The notes beneath the pieces were generated by a model. That model saw only the letters and a list, made by a program, of their open reading frames with translations. It searched no databases and was not told the DNA's origin. Below are positions 38,640 to 50,589 of a DNA stretch of 64,000 nt, one piece after another (position 1 is the stretch's first letter; the number at the start of each line of letters is the position of its first letter). A program made the translations under genes and the position numbers. Source of the stretch: Hydra vulgaris (taxonomy: Eukaryota; Cnidaria; Hydrozoa; Anthoathecata; Hydridae); NCBI RefSeq assembly GCF_038396675.1, contig NC_088921.1, positions 28,927,501 through 28,991,500 of the forward strand, read 5' to 3'.

Positions 38640-39775
38640 TATTCCAATCATGTGAAAAGTCGAATTTTTCCACAACTATTTTGTTTCAAAGAAAAGCTCC
38701 TCTAAATAAAATAAATGACTTTCCAAAATTACTCAGAAAATATGGTTGCGAATTAGATTATCATTTCGTAAATTGAATTTTTTTCTTTCTTTTAAGGTAT
38801 ATAGATTATGTAAAGAAACTGGAGATGTGTTGGTTTTTTATTTGTCCATAAAATAAAAAACATTAAAAAAATATTCAGCTGATAAATATTAAAAATTTTC
38901 ATTTGAAATAATAATGATTTGGCAGGAGCAAATCGATTTTAGTTATAGTTGAAAAGACGAGCAACATGCTTCTGCTGACGATGAATAGGTAGCAGTTTTG
39001 ATTTATTGGTATTACCCCAGGCAACATTTGCATAATTTATATGGCAACAACAAATCAATGTGATACTTCTAACTTTGCTTTTCATAAATATAGATTCCTA
39101 AAAAGTTAGAAGTTAGTTCACTTTTTATTTGAATTTTGTCAATAAAAAGTAAGGGCATGACAGGAGGCAGTAGCTTTTTTCATTGAAGCTTAAGGTAAAA
39201 GTATCCGTTTAGTTTTCTCAACATTTAGTGACAGCTTATTCATTTTGAACCAGTCAGAAACTTTTGTTAATTCAATGTTCATATTTTGAAATAATATTGT
39301 TATGTTGTTATGAGATAAAAAGACATTAGTATCATCGGCAAACACGACCGTCATTAGATTTGAGGCTTTAAGGAGATCATTAATGTCAATTAGAAGGAGA
39401 AGAGGTCCTATTATATAAACCTTGAGGACCCCCACATGTTATATCTAATAAATTGGAAGAGACGGTTGTATTACTATAAACAAACTGTTTGCGGTTGCTT
39501 AAATAACTTTTATTAAACTAAAGTATTAATAAAACATTTCCCTTAATTCCATAATATTCTATTTTTTTGAATAGGATTTTGTGGTCAATGGTATCAAAGG
39601 CTTTTGATAAATCAATGAAAACACCAACGTATATTGAGATTTTTCAAAAGATTTAGCAATATTGCGGGTAAATTAGAGTATAGCGTGTTCGGTTGTATTA
39701 CTTTTTTTAAATCCGTTTTGATTATGATACAGTATCCGATTTGAAGTTAAAAACTAAACTCTTAATGCACATAAA
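38640..39775 (-). pseudogene. APE-type LINE (CR1/L2-like) RT fragment, in duplication copy 2
   Basis: Minus-strand frames contain the RT region: a frame after TEHAIL (about 39690), then GVLKVYIIGPLLLLIDINDL and VVFADDTNVFLSHN with the catalytic FADD box (39190-39435), then NVEKTK, followed by degraded C-terminal sequence to about 38640. It is longer than the equivalent in copy 1 because that copy lost the FADD segment. Frameshifts and the loss of everything upstream of the RT core make it inactive. Its orientation is opposite to the LINE pieces that flank the duplication. Confidence 0.8.
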
Positions 39776-40538
39776 ATGACTTTTAAAATCTGTTGATACT
39801 ATTAGTATTTCTTCGATTTTTGTTAGGTTTTATTTTTGTATTAAAAAAGCATTATTTTATGCCTTGCCCCCAGCAACACGACAACTTGAGCTAACCTCTC
39901 AATAAATGAATATTTCGAAGTTAATTCTGGAATTTTGATAAAGTTTTTCAAGAATGTATTATTTTGTCATTTTGTCTTTTCTTTCAAAAATTTATATATT
40001 TTTTTAATGTATAAAAATATTTAGGACTAGTCATTAGAAAACTAATCAAATGAAACCAATGAAAAACTGAACAAAACTTTCAGACTTTTATTTCTTAAGC
40101 AGTAATTATTTTCAAAAGTTGCAGTTACAAAATATTGAAATTAAGTTTTAGTTTAAGCATCGGGTACAACTTGTTATTTGCCTACTGGTGTGAAGTAATA
40201 GAAAGTTATCTATTTTGCTGAACAAAATAATGAAAATTTATTTCATACGTAACTGGATTTAGTCAGTTATAAGCTTCAATTTTTACTATTTAATCCACTA
40301 AACGCTTCCCTGTATATTTTGATGTTTAAGCGTAAATAAAAGCTTAAATCTTTTGTAAAATTCCTTATCAAAGCATAAAAAAAAATAACAAAATTAAAAA
40401 GCAGTAAATTGAGATAAAATTTTAAATTGAATTTAAGGGCTAATGAAATAATAGTTGCCTGCTACGTTATATATTTTTTATATCCTGTCTATAATACATC
40501 TCTAAAGTGACCTACTTGGTTCAAAGACACCGAAAGCA

Positions 40539-40546
40539 TATAAATA
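40539..40546 (+). promoter_or_regulatory. TATA-like box of the poly-Asp gene, copy 2
   Basis: TATAAATA in a context identical to copy 1 (22167). It is followed by the conserved 5'UTR donor at 40603 and acceptor at 40696. Confidence 0.5.
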
Positions 40547-40735
40547 ACATGGTATTTCTACACAGCATCATCACATTTAATTGTATTACATTCAAGATTC
40601 AGGTATGACATTTTAAGGTTTTCTGTTTTTTATTAACTGAAAGTTTTTATTTACTTAAGTATTCCGATGTAATTCTTGATTATCTACTTTTTTTAGAGTT
40701 TATTTTATTCTGATTAGAAGTAATTCAAAGCAAAA

Positions 40736-42097
40736 ATGAAGCTAATCATTGTGGTATTAATGATGTTGGTTTGCGTGTACAGCATGAGTATTGAAAAAAA
40801 TGTACCTAAAAGTCACGAAGCAACAGCCAAAAAACAAGTTGCAGGTAAAATGTTTCTGCTTATTAGCAGAAAAACACTCATTTAACTGATGCTAATAAAT
40901 GTTACTGTGTACACTCGCTTTATAACTAATAAGGGCTTTTCTGGGCAATGTGCAAAGTTATTAATTAGCTTACTGTAATAAACTGGAACAGATAATATTT
41001 ATTTGTGACGTACAACAGAATACACTAATAAAGTTCTTGTGACTTTTTTGTTAAAATATTTTGCATAAGAGTACTTGACCAATGTACCCTGTCAATTATA
41101 TTTTTGGAACAAACTAAAAAAAGTATAGATTAAAAATAGATATTTTGATCAGGTGTTTAAAACAATAATGCTACATGTTATCCGTTATTATGTATTATGT
41201 CAAAACACAATTAACGTGTAAGATGGATTTCAAAAACTTTTAGTAACATATTTTGTTGCTGCGAATAAAAGTAATACATGAAAAAACAATAATAAAAAGT
41301 TGTTTTTAACTTAACCCATAAAATATTATTTCTATTTTTGTAAGCAGTATCATTTAATAGCAAAACTTTCATTAACGTAACTTTATCGTTTTGTTTGCAA
41401 TTTAATATAATGTTGTTAATCTTAATACCATCAACAGCAGAAACTAAAACTGAATTGAAGAAACGTAGCGATGGAGATGATGATGATGATGACGATGACG
41501 ACGACGATGATGATGATGATGATGACGATGATGATGATGATGACGACGACGATGATGATGACGACGATGATGATGATGACGATGATGATGATGACGATGA
41601 TGATGATGACGATGATGATGAAGAAGAAGAATGCGATGAAGATGATAATGATTGCGAGAATGAGGATAAGAAAAAGAAAAGTAAGTTTATAAAAATTTAT
41701 GTTCTTATTTATTTGAGCGACTTGATTTATATTAGATCTTCACGTAATTATTATGTCAATTTTTTGAGTAACAAAATTTTTAGGCTTTATTAGTTATTTG
41801 TTCAAAGCACCTAGTTTTTATATATTTATTATTATCTAATAATTATTATTTTGAATGTCAATTATTATCAAACCATTGTTTTTATACCTTCTAAACATTT
41901 TCAATATTTTATTTTTATCAGAAGAAAACAAAATGAAAAAAGAAAGTAAGAAGAAAATTTCAAAGAAAACAGTGTCAAAACATGCAAAGAAAAATTCTAA
42001 ACGATCAATGACTGCAAAAAAGAACAGCCAAAAAAAGCAACAGAATAAAAGAGGCGCAAATCACAAAAACCTTAAAGTTAAAAGAAGCAAACTTTAA
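40736..42097 (+). CDS. Secreted poly-aspartate / lysine-rich protein, copy 2 (three coding exons)
   Basis: Exons 40736-40844, 41438-41680 and 41922-42097 (109+243+176 nt) encode 175 residues. The protein equals copy 1 except for Ser29 to Ala and two fewer aspartates (48; 41476-41619). The basic last exon is identical at protein level. All splice sites, both intron phases (phase 1) and the CAGCAG tandem acceptor of exon 2 are preserved. Introns are nearly as similar as exons, which suggests very recent duplication or gene conversion of this segment. The probable 5'UTR intron is 40603-40696. Both copies look intact, with no stops or splice-site loss. Function is unknown; see copy 1 for alternatives. 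Confidence 0.8.
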
Positions 42098-43386
42098 AAA
42101 GAAAATCAACTTCTGATTTTTTAGTTATTTTGTTTTTGTAAAAATCCCTTCGTTTTTTAATATCATGTCTATTTTTTTAGTGATTGTGTTTTTATTGTAG
42201 TTCTGCGTTATAAACGCAAGATGGAGATTTCAATATACCCAATACTTAAATCATTCGGTAAAATCTGATTAATTTTTAGAAACGCAAATAAATTCAAATG
42301 TTTGCTTACGTTAAACGTAAAATACTTAAATTCCTTGCAAACACACGAGATTAATGGGATATTATATTATTATAAATTCTAATTTCATTATGATCTCATC
42401 TAGATATTATAATCATAGTTAAATACATATTGGTGGTATTCTCGAAAAGAGGCCCATCAAATTGAATGTTTTTTCAACGGCTGTCCATCCTTCTGAATAT
42501 AACACTTTTTTTTCATCACCAATGTAACTGTAGCTGTGACATCATTGACCTGATTTTTTAAACTAAAATATTGATATGCGTGTTTTAATTAACAATTTAA
42601 ATAGATTTAATGTAAGTGTGATGTAATCAGAGTTGTAGCAAGGATTTTGGTGCTCACGGCAAATACATACTTCGGTGCTCTTTAACACCAAAGTCAATTT
42701 GTTTTTTGACAAAAAAAAAAATGAAGGAAATAAATACAGTAAAAATAAAATGTATATTCAAAAAATTTTGTATTGCTAAAAAAGTTTTTTAATGTAAACT
42801 ATTCAACTTAGTACCCAGATGATTTTAGTCTAGTCGCCGTAATCTTCGGGTTTAATTTGTTTACGTGCGGATGACGTTTTTTTTATATCGTTCATCTTTC
42901 GCGAAGGAATTTTAAAACGCTTCAAATATAAAAATGACTTTTCGACTTACAAAATGAGGACAAAAAAAGTTGTCTGTGCTATCTTGAATTCATAATATTA
43001 TAAACATTATGAATTCGTATTAAGGTTAGGGCCAGCATATAATATGATAAGTTAATAACTTAATTCAATTTTAATTTATTTCTTTTTCATTAAAAACTGA
43101 GTGATCGATATTACGTTCTATGGTTATACTAATAAAAGTTATGTTAATGCTTCAAATAACCTCCATACAAAATTGTATTGTGAAAAAGAGGTATTATAGA
43201 GTCACCACACCTAAGTGTCTACCTAAAGTCAGGGATTGTTATGGTGACCGTTAGATATTGTTGATTTCATTTTTTATTCAACTTTGGTTTAGCATCTTAG
43301 TTTCACTTTTGCTAATGATTTAATGTTTATAGCAAACATTTCTCTTAAGTAATCTAGCACAAAAATAAGTAATTTTATTCCTCTTT

Positions 43387-43572
43387 TTGAATAAGAAATA
43401 TACAGCGTCCATATTTGCCAAAATCCATCCAGCTCGAATGGTTCACGCGACTAACAAAACTGAGTGTCGTGTAGACTGGAATAATTTTACGTTAGGTTCA
43501 GTCTATACTAAAATATATTTTAGTAACCAAGGTTCATGGCTCGATTGGTCAAAAGTGAATGTTTCGATGTGA
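43387..43572 (+). other. Possible short coding remnant, shared by both duplication copies
   Basis: A 61-codon frame with balanced composition (IFAKIHPARMVHATNKTE, WNNFTLGSVYTKIYF). The same frame in copy 1 (about 24878-25000) stays open for the first ~43 residues, then stops. I recognise no family. It could be the relic of an exon or of a transposon. Confidence 0.25.
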
Positions 43573-43972
43573 TGATATGTTAAAATATAAGTTATACTTT
43601 TTTTTTAATCGAAGAATTTATGTTTTTTTACACATTCTTCGTATTAGTTAAATCATGGTAAATAAGTTTTCAAAAAGATCCTTGTTTAACCACTATATTA
43701 CCTTTTTATTTCGCATAGTTTGAAATTTAAAATTGATACTTGCATTACTGATATTGATACTTGCACTATCATTCTTTTTTGTTTGGGATTTTCAAAGTTA
43801 ATAAATTTATCTTGAAAAATTTGACATTTTTGATTTTTAAAAATTCTTAAAACCTAAAATAATGTACTATTTTTAAAATCTGTAACTAAATATGGACCAA
43901 ACAGACTAATGGCCATTTGTGGATTTTTTTAATAATTAAAGTAAAAGATTAGTATGAGCTTGTCTCTGATCC

Positions 43973-44170
43973 GGAGTCAGAAAAGAAGGATGCTCCAGAA
44001 CAGATATAATGAAGTTGTTAAGAACAAAATTTCTAAGAGTCATTTAGTCTAAAAGGTAGAAAGATTTACTTAAACGTAGATTTTTCCCATGAGACTGTCA
44101 ATTTTAGGAAAAGACTCCTGGCTGAAGTTAAAGAAAGACGCAATAATGGTGAAAATGTTGGCTTAAGGTA
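43973..44170 (+). pseudogene. LINE ORF1 fragment at the right edge of duplication copy 2
   Basis: GGAGTCAGAAAAG (about 43976) equals the string at 30310-30322 in the LINE ORF1. Downstream frames give IYLNVDFSHETVNFRKRL and LLAEVKERRNNGENVGLRYD, the C-terminal part of that ORF1 type. The join with the duplicated block is abrupt. Confidence 0.6.
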
Positions 44171-44283
44171 CGATATATATATATATGTGTGTGTGTATGT
44201 ACGATATATATATATGTGTGTATATATGTGTGTATATATGTATATGTGTGTATGTATGTGTGAATAGGTATGCGTGTAAGTGT
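44171..44283. repeat. Mixed (TA)/(TG) microsatellite
   Basis: Short TA tracts alternate with TGTGTGTA tracts immediately left of the 44291 terminal repeat. Confidence 0.9.
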
Positions 44284-44309
44284 ATATACACAGCAAAATC
44301 CACGATTCT

Positions 44310-44700
44310 TGTTTTAAGCAAAAAAAGTCTTAAAACAAGAAAAAAAAGACTTGTCCGCCACGTAAGAACTTTTTTTCTTATTTTAAGAATTTTTATTCTT
44401 AAAAATCTTTTTTTTCTTGTTTCAAGAACTTTTATTCTTAAAACAAGAATTTTTTTTTTTGTTTTAAGAATATTTTTCCTCAGAATAAGAATTTTTTTTC
44501 TTGTTTCAAGTATTTATATTCTTAAAATAAGAACTTTTTTTCTTGTTAAAAGTATTTATATTCTTAAAATAAGAATTTTTTTTTTGTTTCAAGAATATTT
44601 TTTCTCAAATAAAGATGTTTTTTTCTTGTTTTAAGATTTATTTTTATCAATAAGAATTTTTTTCTTATTTCAAGGACATTTTTGCTTAAAATAAGATTCT
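44310..44700. repeat. Array of palindromic TTCTTaaaatAAGAA-type units
   Basis: About a dozen loosely spaced units, alternately TTCTTAAAATAAGAA-like and TTCTTGTTTCAAGAA-like, separated by poly-T. Three similar units occur at 50185-50245. The plus-strand open frame across it (Phe/Leu/Ile-rich repeats) is a by-product. Confidence 0.8.
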
Positions 44701-44938
44701 ATTTATCATTTTTCAATAATATTTTCCTTGAACGGTAAAACAATATTACAAGAGTATTTTTTCTATGGAAAAAATGAAGCATTTTGAAATTAGGATGATA
44801 TAAAATAAGAATATTCAAGAAGTATTTACACATTTAAACAAATCTCATCGTTGAAATAAAACTTGATGTTCTTTGGAATGTCCAGTTATTGGTAATGCTT
44901 GTAGCGGCAATACTCCTCCCATAGGCTACTCATCTGAG

Positions 44939-45165
44939 TCAAACGAGTTTCTGTTGAGCTTTTATCTTTAAATAAAATATAATGTAAGAGTAAAATATAA
45001 TGTAAATTGTGTATGCCGTCATGACATGGGCGTCATAATCCATGTTCATTACATAGTGTATTCCAATACGTCCAATCACGGCGTCAGAAAATGAAATACT
45101 TCGTAAAATAATTTTTTTGCCATGCATAACGATTGCCTCGTCTCCATCGTCTGTTATGATAAGGA
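44939..45165 (-). pseudogene. Unidentified coding-like fragment (transposon-associated?)
   Basis: The minus-strand frame opens before the first Met, reading IITDDGDEAIVMHGKKIIL, then SFSDAVIGRIGIHYVMNMDY and DAHVMTAYTIY. The sequence is not low-complexity and resembles short hypothetical proteins I associate with cnidarian transposon families, but I cannot name it. It is followed by TA-rich DNA and has no obvious downstream exon. Confidence 0.35.
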
Positions 45166-45257
45166 TTTATTTTATCTGAAAATAAATTTAACAAACTCAA
45201 ATCTAAAATTTAACATTAACATCTCTTCATATGTTAAAATTTTAGAAATCCTTACTT

Positions 45258-45260
<3 letters not shown>

Positions 45261-45330
<70 letters not shown>
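45261..45330. repeat. (TA)n microsatellite
   Basis: Pure TA tract of 70 bp. Confidence 0.97.
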
Positions 45331-45333
<3 letters not shown>

Positions 45334-45735
45334 GCTGATTTAGGTGAGCAGTGTGACCATCATGCCCAAATAGCCTGCTGTTGGGGGCTTCAGTACATAC
45401 ATCGACTGACAAATAGCCTGACTAGCAGTGGAATGATGCTACATCAACTGAGGGTTTGGTATGGGGCAGCAATCTTTTCATTTATTATTTTTCGTTTTTT
45501 TCTTTTTTTTCCTAAAAAAGCCATATCGATTTAGATAAGCAAAAAAAGTGAGCAAATGCTTACATAAATATGCTATAGTAGATATATCAACCCTCGGAAT
45601 TAAGAAAAATGAGGTCAGCAATATTTTGCAGACCTCAATCTTTTAGAGGTCAGCAAGAAAAATTTAATACAAAGGTCCTCAACACCTTTTAGGTTGGCAG
45701 TTAGGTCGACATGCTGACCATAATTCCAAGGGCTG

Positions 45736-45814
<79 letters not shown>

Positions 45815-45842
45815 ATATATATGTGCATATATATGTATATAT
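45736..45842. repeat. (TA)n microsatellite with GTGTATATATATG interruptions
   Basis: TA tract, imperfect at both ends. The DNA on either side (45345-45735 and 45845-45900) shows short AGGTCAGCA / GGTCGGCA-like motifs but no gene. Confidence 0.95.
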
Positions 45843-45899
45843 CCTGCAACAGTTTAAGGTCGGCAATTTATTCCCCACCTTAGTTTTCTTAATTCTGAA

Positions 45900-47023
45900 A
45901 ATTTCTTAATTTCTTAAATAACTACCAACTTGAGTATTCCAGAATGTGTGTTAATTTCTTAAGCCAAGCTTACTCTCACTGAGTCAACTGTGACAGAAGA
46001 TTTTAATACACAAGCTATCTTGCCAACAATCTGAATTAAACAATAATAAAAAAAAAGCATACAAACAATTTTAAAAAGCAGAGGATAATTATAGAATAAC
46101 CCATTAGGACATTGGAGTTTTAAAAAAATAACTACTCACTTTGGAAAGGATTTGTGATTTTGAAACGCTATTAGATTTTTTCCAATAAAAATATAAAATC
46201 AACAATGAAAAAAAAAAACAATCTTACCACTGTCACATTAGAGAAACATGGGTATTTTTCTAAAAATGCAATTCTATCAACTCTGTCAACTGAACATTTA
46301 TTTACCCAGGTCCTTTTTTGAATAAATTTAGCATCCAATTTCTAATAACTTTGTTCTGGAGCATTTAATTAAATCATGTAATAAAAATAAAGATAAAAGA
46401 ATGTAAAAAACAAACAAAATTAATTATTAATATTAAATTTACTAATTGAAAAGTAATGTTTTCTTTACTTACTTAAAATTGCATATATTTGGAAACTTGC
46501 AATTGCTAAAAAGAAAACACACGCATATATCATGTGTGTGTATAAAACATACACAAGCATTTCATGGATATTTAGAAATAATACTAGTATTAATCTAAAA
46601 GTAAACTAAATCTAACAAAAATTAGCAATAACAATATTAAAATAGCAATAATATTATATTACATATAATCATACCAAAAGCAATAATAATAATAACCCAC
46701 AATGAGTCCAACATTTTCCAAACAGTATCTCTCTGAAAAGATTTATGGTCGCACTAACTGAACAATGATTTGGGATATATAATTTAAAGTTACTAAAAGA
46801 TGGAAGATAATAATGAGAACTTTTTATAGAAGTAAAGAAATTACAGATTGAGAGAGGTATGGTAATTTGCGTATGACTCCAGACAAATAGAAAATTTAAA
46901 CTATGTATAAGAGCGCGCAATTTGATAATTTTGGATAGAAAGTAAAGGACATTAGAATTCTTTACAATATTCTTGAAGGCATATTATTTTAAATGTCTTG
47001 TTTTTAGATTTTTTAAATTATAA

Positions 47024-47024
<1 letters not shown>
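45900..47024. other. AT-rich stretch, nothing recognised
   Basis: No supported ORF, terminal repeat or RNA gene. A minus-strand open frame at 46669-46920 lacks any recognisable motif. Confidence 0.4.

Positions 47025-47117
<93 letters not shown>
47025..47117. repeat. (TA)n microsatellite
   Basis: Pure TA tract. Confidence 0.97.
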
Positions 47118-47122
<5 letters not shown>

Positions 47123-47142
47123 TGAACAAGGTACAAGCAACA

Positions 47143-47245
47143 AGGCAAGGAGGCGAATCCATTCAACAATGAGTTTAATAAATTATTTACAAACAAGCAA
47201 GGAGGCGAATCCATTCATAATGATTTTAATAAATTATTTACCATA
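47143..47245 (+). repeat. Tandem duplication, ~55-60 bp unit, two copies
   Basis: GCAAGGAGGCGAATCCATTC occurs twice, each followed by AATGA.TTTAATAAATTATTTAC. Confidence 0.85.
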
Positions 47246-47588
47246 TATCGATTCTTTCTCCAAAAAAAAAGGGCTTAAATAGTATTCCTAAATCAAAAGA
47301 ATAACAAAAGTCATCAAAAACTAACCGTATAAACAGAAAGTTCTTTTGATTTTTATTACATTTTTATACACCTAATTTTAAAATACATTTTTACAGCAAA
47401 ATTAAATTTAAGCAACAACTAAAAAAGTATAAAGAAAATAATAATAATAATGAAAAAAAAAACTTTTAGTTTGTGCAGTTAGAAATTCTTAAAGTTTATT
47501 TCAAAAAAATAAAAAAATCACTCAACATTACAACAACAACAACAACAACAACATCCAAAAGCAATATATTTACCAGAAATATAGATGC

Positions 47589-47665
47589 TTTACATAAGCA
47601 TGTAAGATGCTTATGTAAAACATCTTGTATCATGCTTATGTAAAACATTCTTATGTATAACATGC
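47589..47665. repeat. Hairpin and dispersed ATGCTTATGTAAAACAT repeats
   Basis: TTTACATAAGCAT (47589-47601) pairs perfectly with ATGCTTATGTAAA (47607-47619). The right-hand motif is repeated at about 47632-47649 and, degenerate, once more. Confidence 0.8.
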
Positions 47666-48098
47666 CATGTTTTTAAATTAAAAGAAACTTATCTACAGTC
47701 CACATTTTGGATTTTCACTCTCTTATAGCCTCAATTATATTTATTTACTAATAAAAAAAGGACATTTATTTAGTGAGTCAGGTTAATAATATGGTTGCAA
47801 CATAAATTTTTACAAAAATAAACTAAAAAAACAGTTGCCATATAAAGAAAGATTATGTAGCTAAGAGACGCAGCCATTTTAAAATCTCTAATATTTCTAA
47901 AAACTTCTGGCTTATGCGCACCATAACGCTCGTACTCAACCGTGCCTAAATAAAGGTTTTTGTGATCTTTGGGCTCTATTAGGTTAGGGGGGAGAGCAGA
48001 CCTAGCTACGCACTGCTCTACAAAAATTCCTTTGTACGTCGCTAGGCAGTATATTCATTTTTGCTTTATTCATTTATTATAAAAAAGTGCACAGCTTT

Positions 48099-48207
48099 CC
48101 CAGTGGGCACAGGACGTAAAAAAGACGTCTTTTAAACGTCTTTTGAACGTTTTAGACGTCTTTTGAACGTTCAAAAGACGTCTTATTTAGGTCCTGTGCC
48201 CACTGGG
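48099..48207. mobile_element. Foldback MITE, 109 bp
   Basis: The ends are CCCAGTGGGCACAGGAC inverted repeats, extending to about 24 bp with one mismatch. The interior consists of AAAAGACGTCTTTT-type palindromes in tandem. No coding capacity. The target duplication is unclear. Confidence 0.85.
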
Positions 48208-48593
48208 TTGGAGCTCTTCAAACCAAATCGCACTTATGCTAGTTTGCACTTATGCTTGCACTTAACACTTATACTATTTCGCCCTTTCAAAAGATTTACA
48301 TTTATACTAGATTAGATTTATGCAGATTTACAGATATGAAAATCGCACTTATTAAATGCGAATTCTATAGAATTCTTGTATTATATGACTCCTTCTGCTT
48401 GGTATTTTAGTCTTAATGGCGATCAAATGGATTAGACTATTTGATTACATAAAATCATGAAAGCAGGGCCTATCAGATAGTGGAGGAGGGGAAACAGGAG
48501 GGGAAATTTAGTGGCTTTAGTTTCACTGAATTTAGGAGTCCCATTAAAAATTTGATGATTTTTTTAGGCATGCCTGTGAAAAGGAAGGGTCTT

Positions 48594-49540
<947 letters not shown>

Positions 49541-49659
49541 ATTTTCTAAAACAGAATTATATATATACAATGTTATTAAAAAATTAGAATTTATAATTTA
49601 AAATGTGCAAAAAAGATTGCTTTTTCAACTAATATATATTGTTTGCATTTGCACTACGC

Positions 49660-49810
<151 letters not shown>

Positions 49811-50107
49811 CGGCGCGAGTAGGTGTCACGTGGGTGGGAGGTTCCATTACAGCTTTTGCTGACTGAAAAAAAATAAAAGTAATGTCCTCGTTTTTTTGAA
49901 TTTGCCGACTGCCTTATCGACGCGTGCCAACTGACTGTCTAAATTTACCAACTAACTTGTCTGAAAAGTCTGCATTTGCCGACTGACTTGTCAAAAATGG
50001 TCAAATTCGCCGACTAAATGAACGAATAAATCATTGATAAAGGGGTGTCACACCCCTTTCCCCCATTGCCCCCCCCTCCTTTCCCGATCGCGCTGGACTT
50101 ATTATTG

Positions 50108-50150
50108 TTCCTAATTTTATAATATTATTATGATATTATAAAATTAGGAA
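50108..50150. repeat. Perfect 18-bp-arm hairpin
   Basis: TTCCTAATTTTATAATAT (50108-50125) pairs with ATATTATAAAATTAGGAA (50133-50150) over a 7-nt loop. Confidence 0.9.
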
Positions 50151-50276
50151 TATTGTTTTTTATTGAAATATCCTCAAATATGAATGAAGTTCTTAAAATA
50201 AGAATCAAGTTCTTAAAACAAGAATCAAGTTCTTAAAATAAGAACAAAAATTCTTGACCTAGAATCTTGGATTTTG

Positions 50277-50430
<154 letters not shown>

Positions 50431-50589
50431 TTATTTTTTTAATTATGGCAAAGACGGAAACAAAATATTTTGAAGTTTAAGATAAAGAAAACACTCTTCT
50501 TCTGAACAATAACAACGACCCGGACAAAAATTTTGTTGAAAACAAATCATTGAAGTTTAATTACTTAGTATCGAAGAATTATCTTGTTT

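Larger units (their letters stand above)
31689..43972 (+). repeat. Large direct segmental duplication, copy 2
   Basis: Collinear with 10487-25195. It lacks the 4-kb transposon and the SINE of copy 1. It has sequence that copy 1 lacks at about 33789-34120, 35205-35698, 39130-39450 (part of the LINE), 39896-40023, 43026-43215 and 43545-43880, plus a local tandem duplication at 36532-36925. Both flanks abut pieces of an APE-type LINE in plus orientation (left: endonuclease linker; right: ORF1). Confidence 0.93.

Noticed and set aside
10487-43972. Interpretation of the duplicated block as one giant transposon
   Set aside because: No inverted or direct terminal repeats and no target duplication were seen at its edges, and it contains an oppositely oriented LINE fragment and a host-like gene; a segmental duplication is simpler.
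44310-44700. CRISPR-like array
   Set aside because: Units are short palindromes separated by T-runs with no unique spacers, in a eukaryotic genome.
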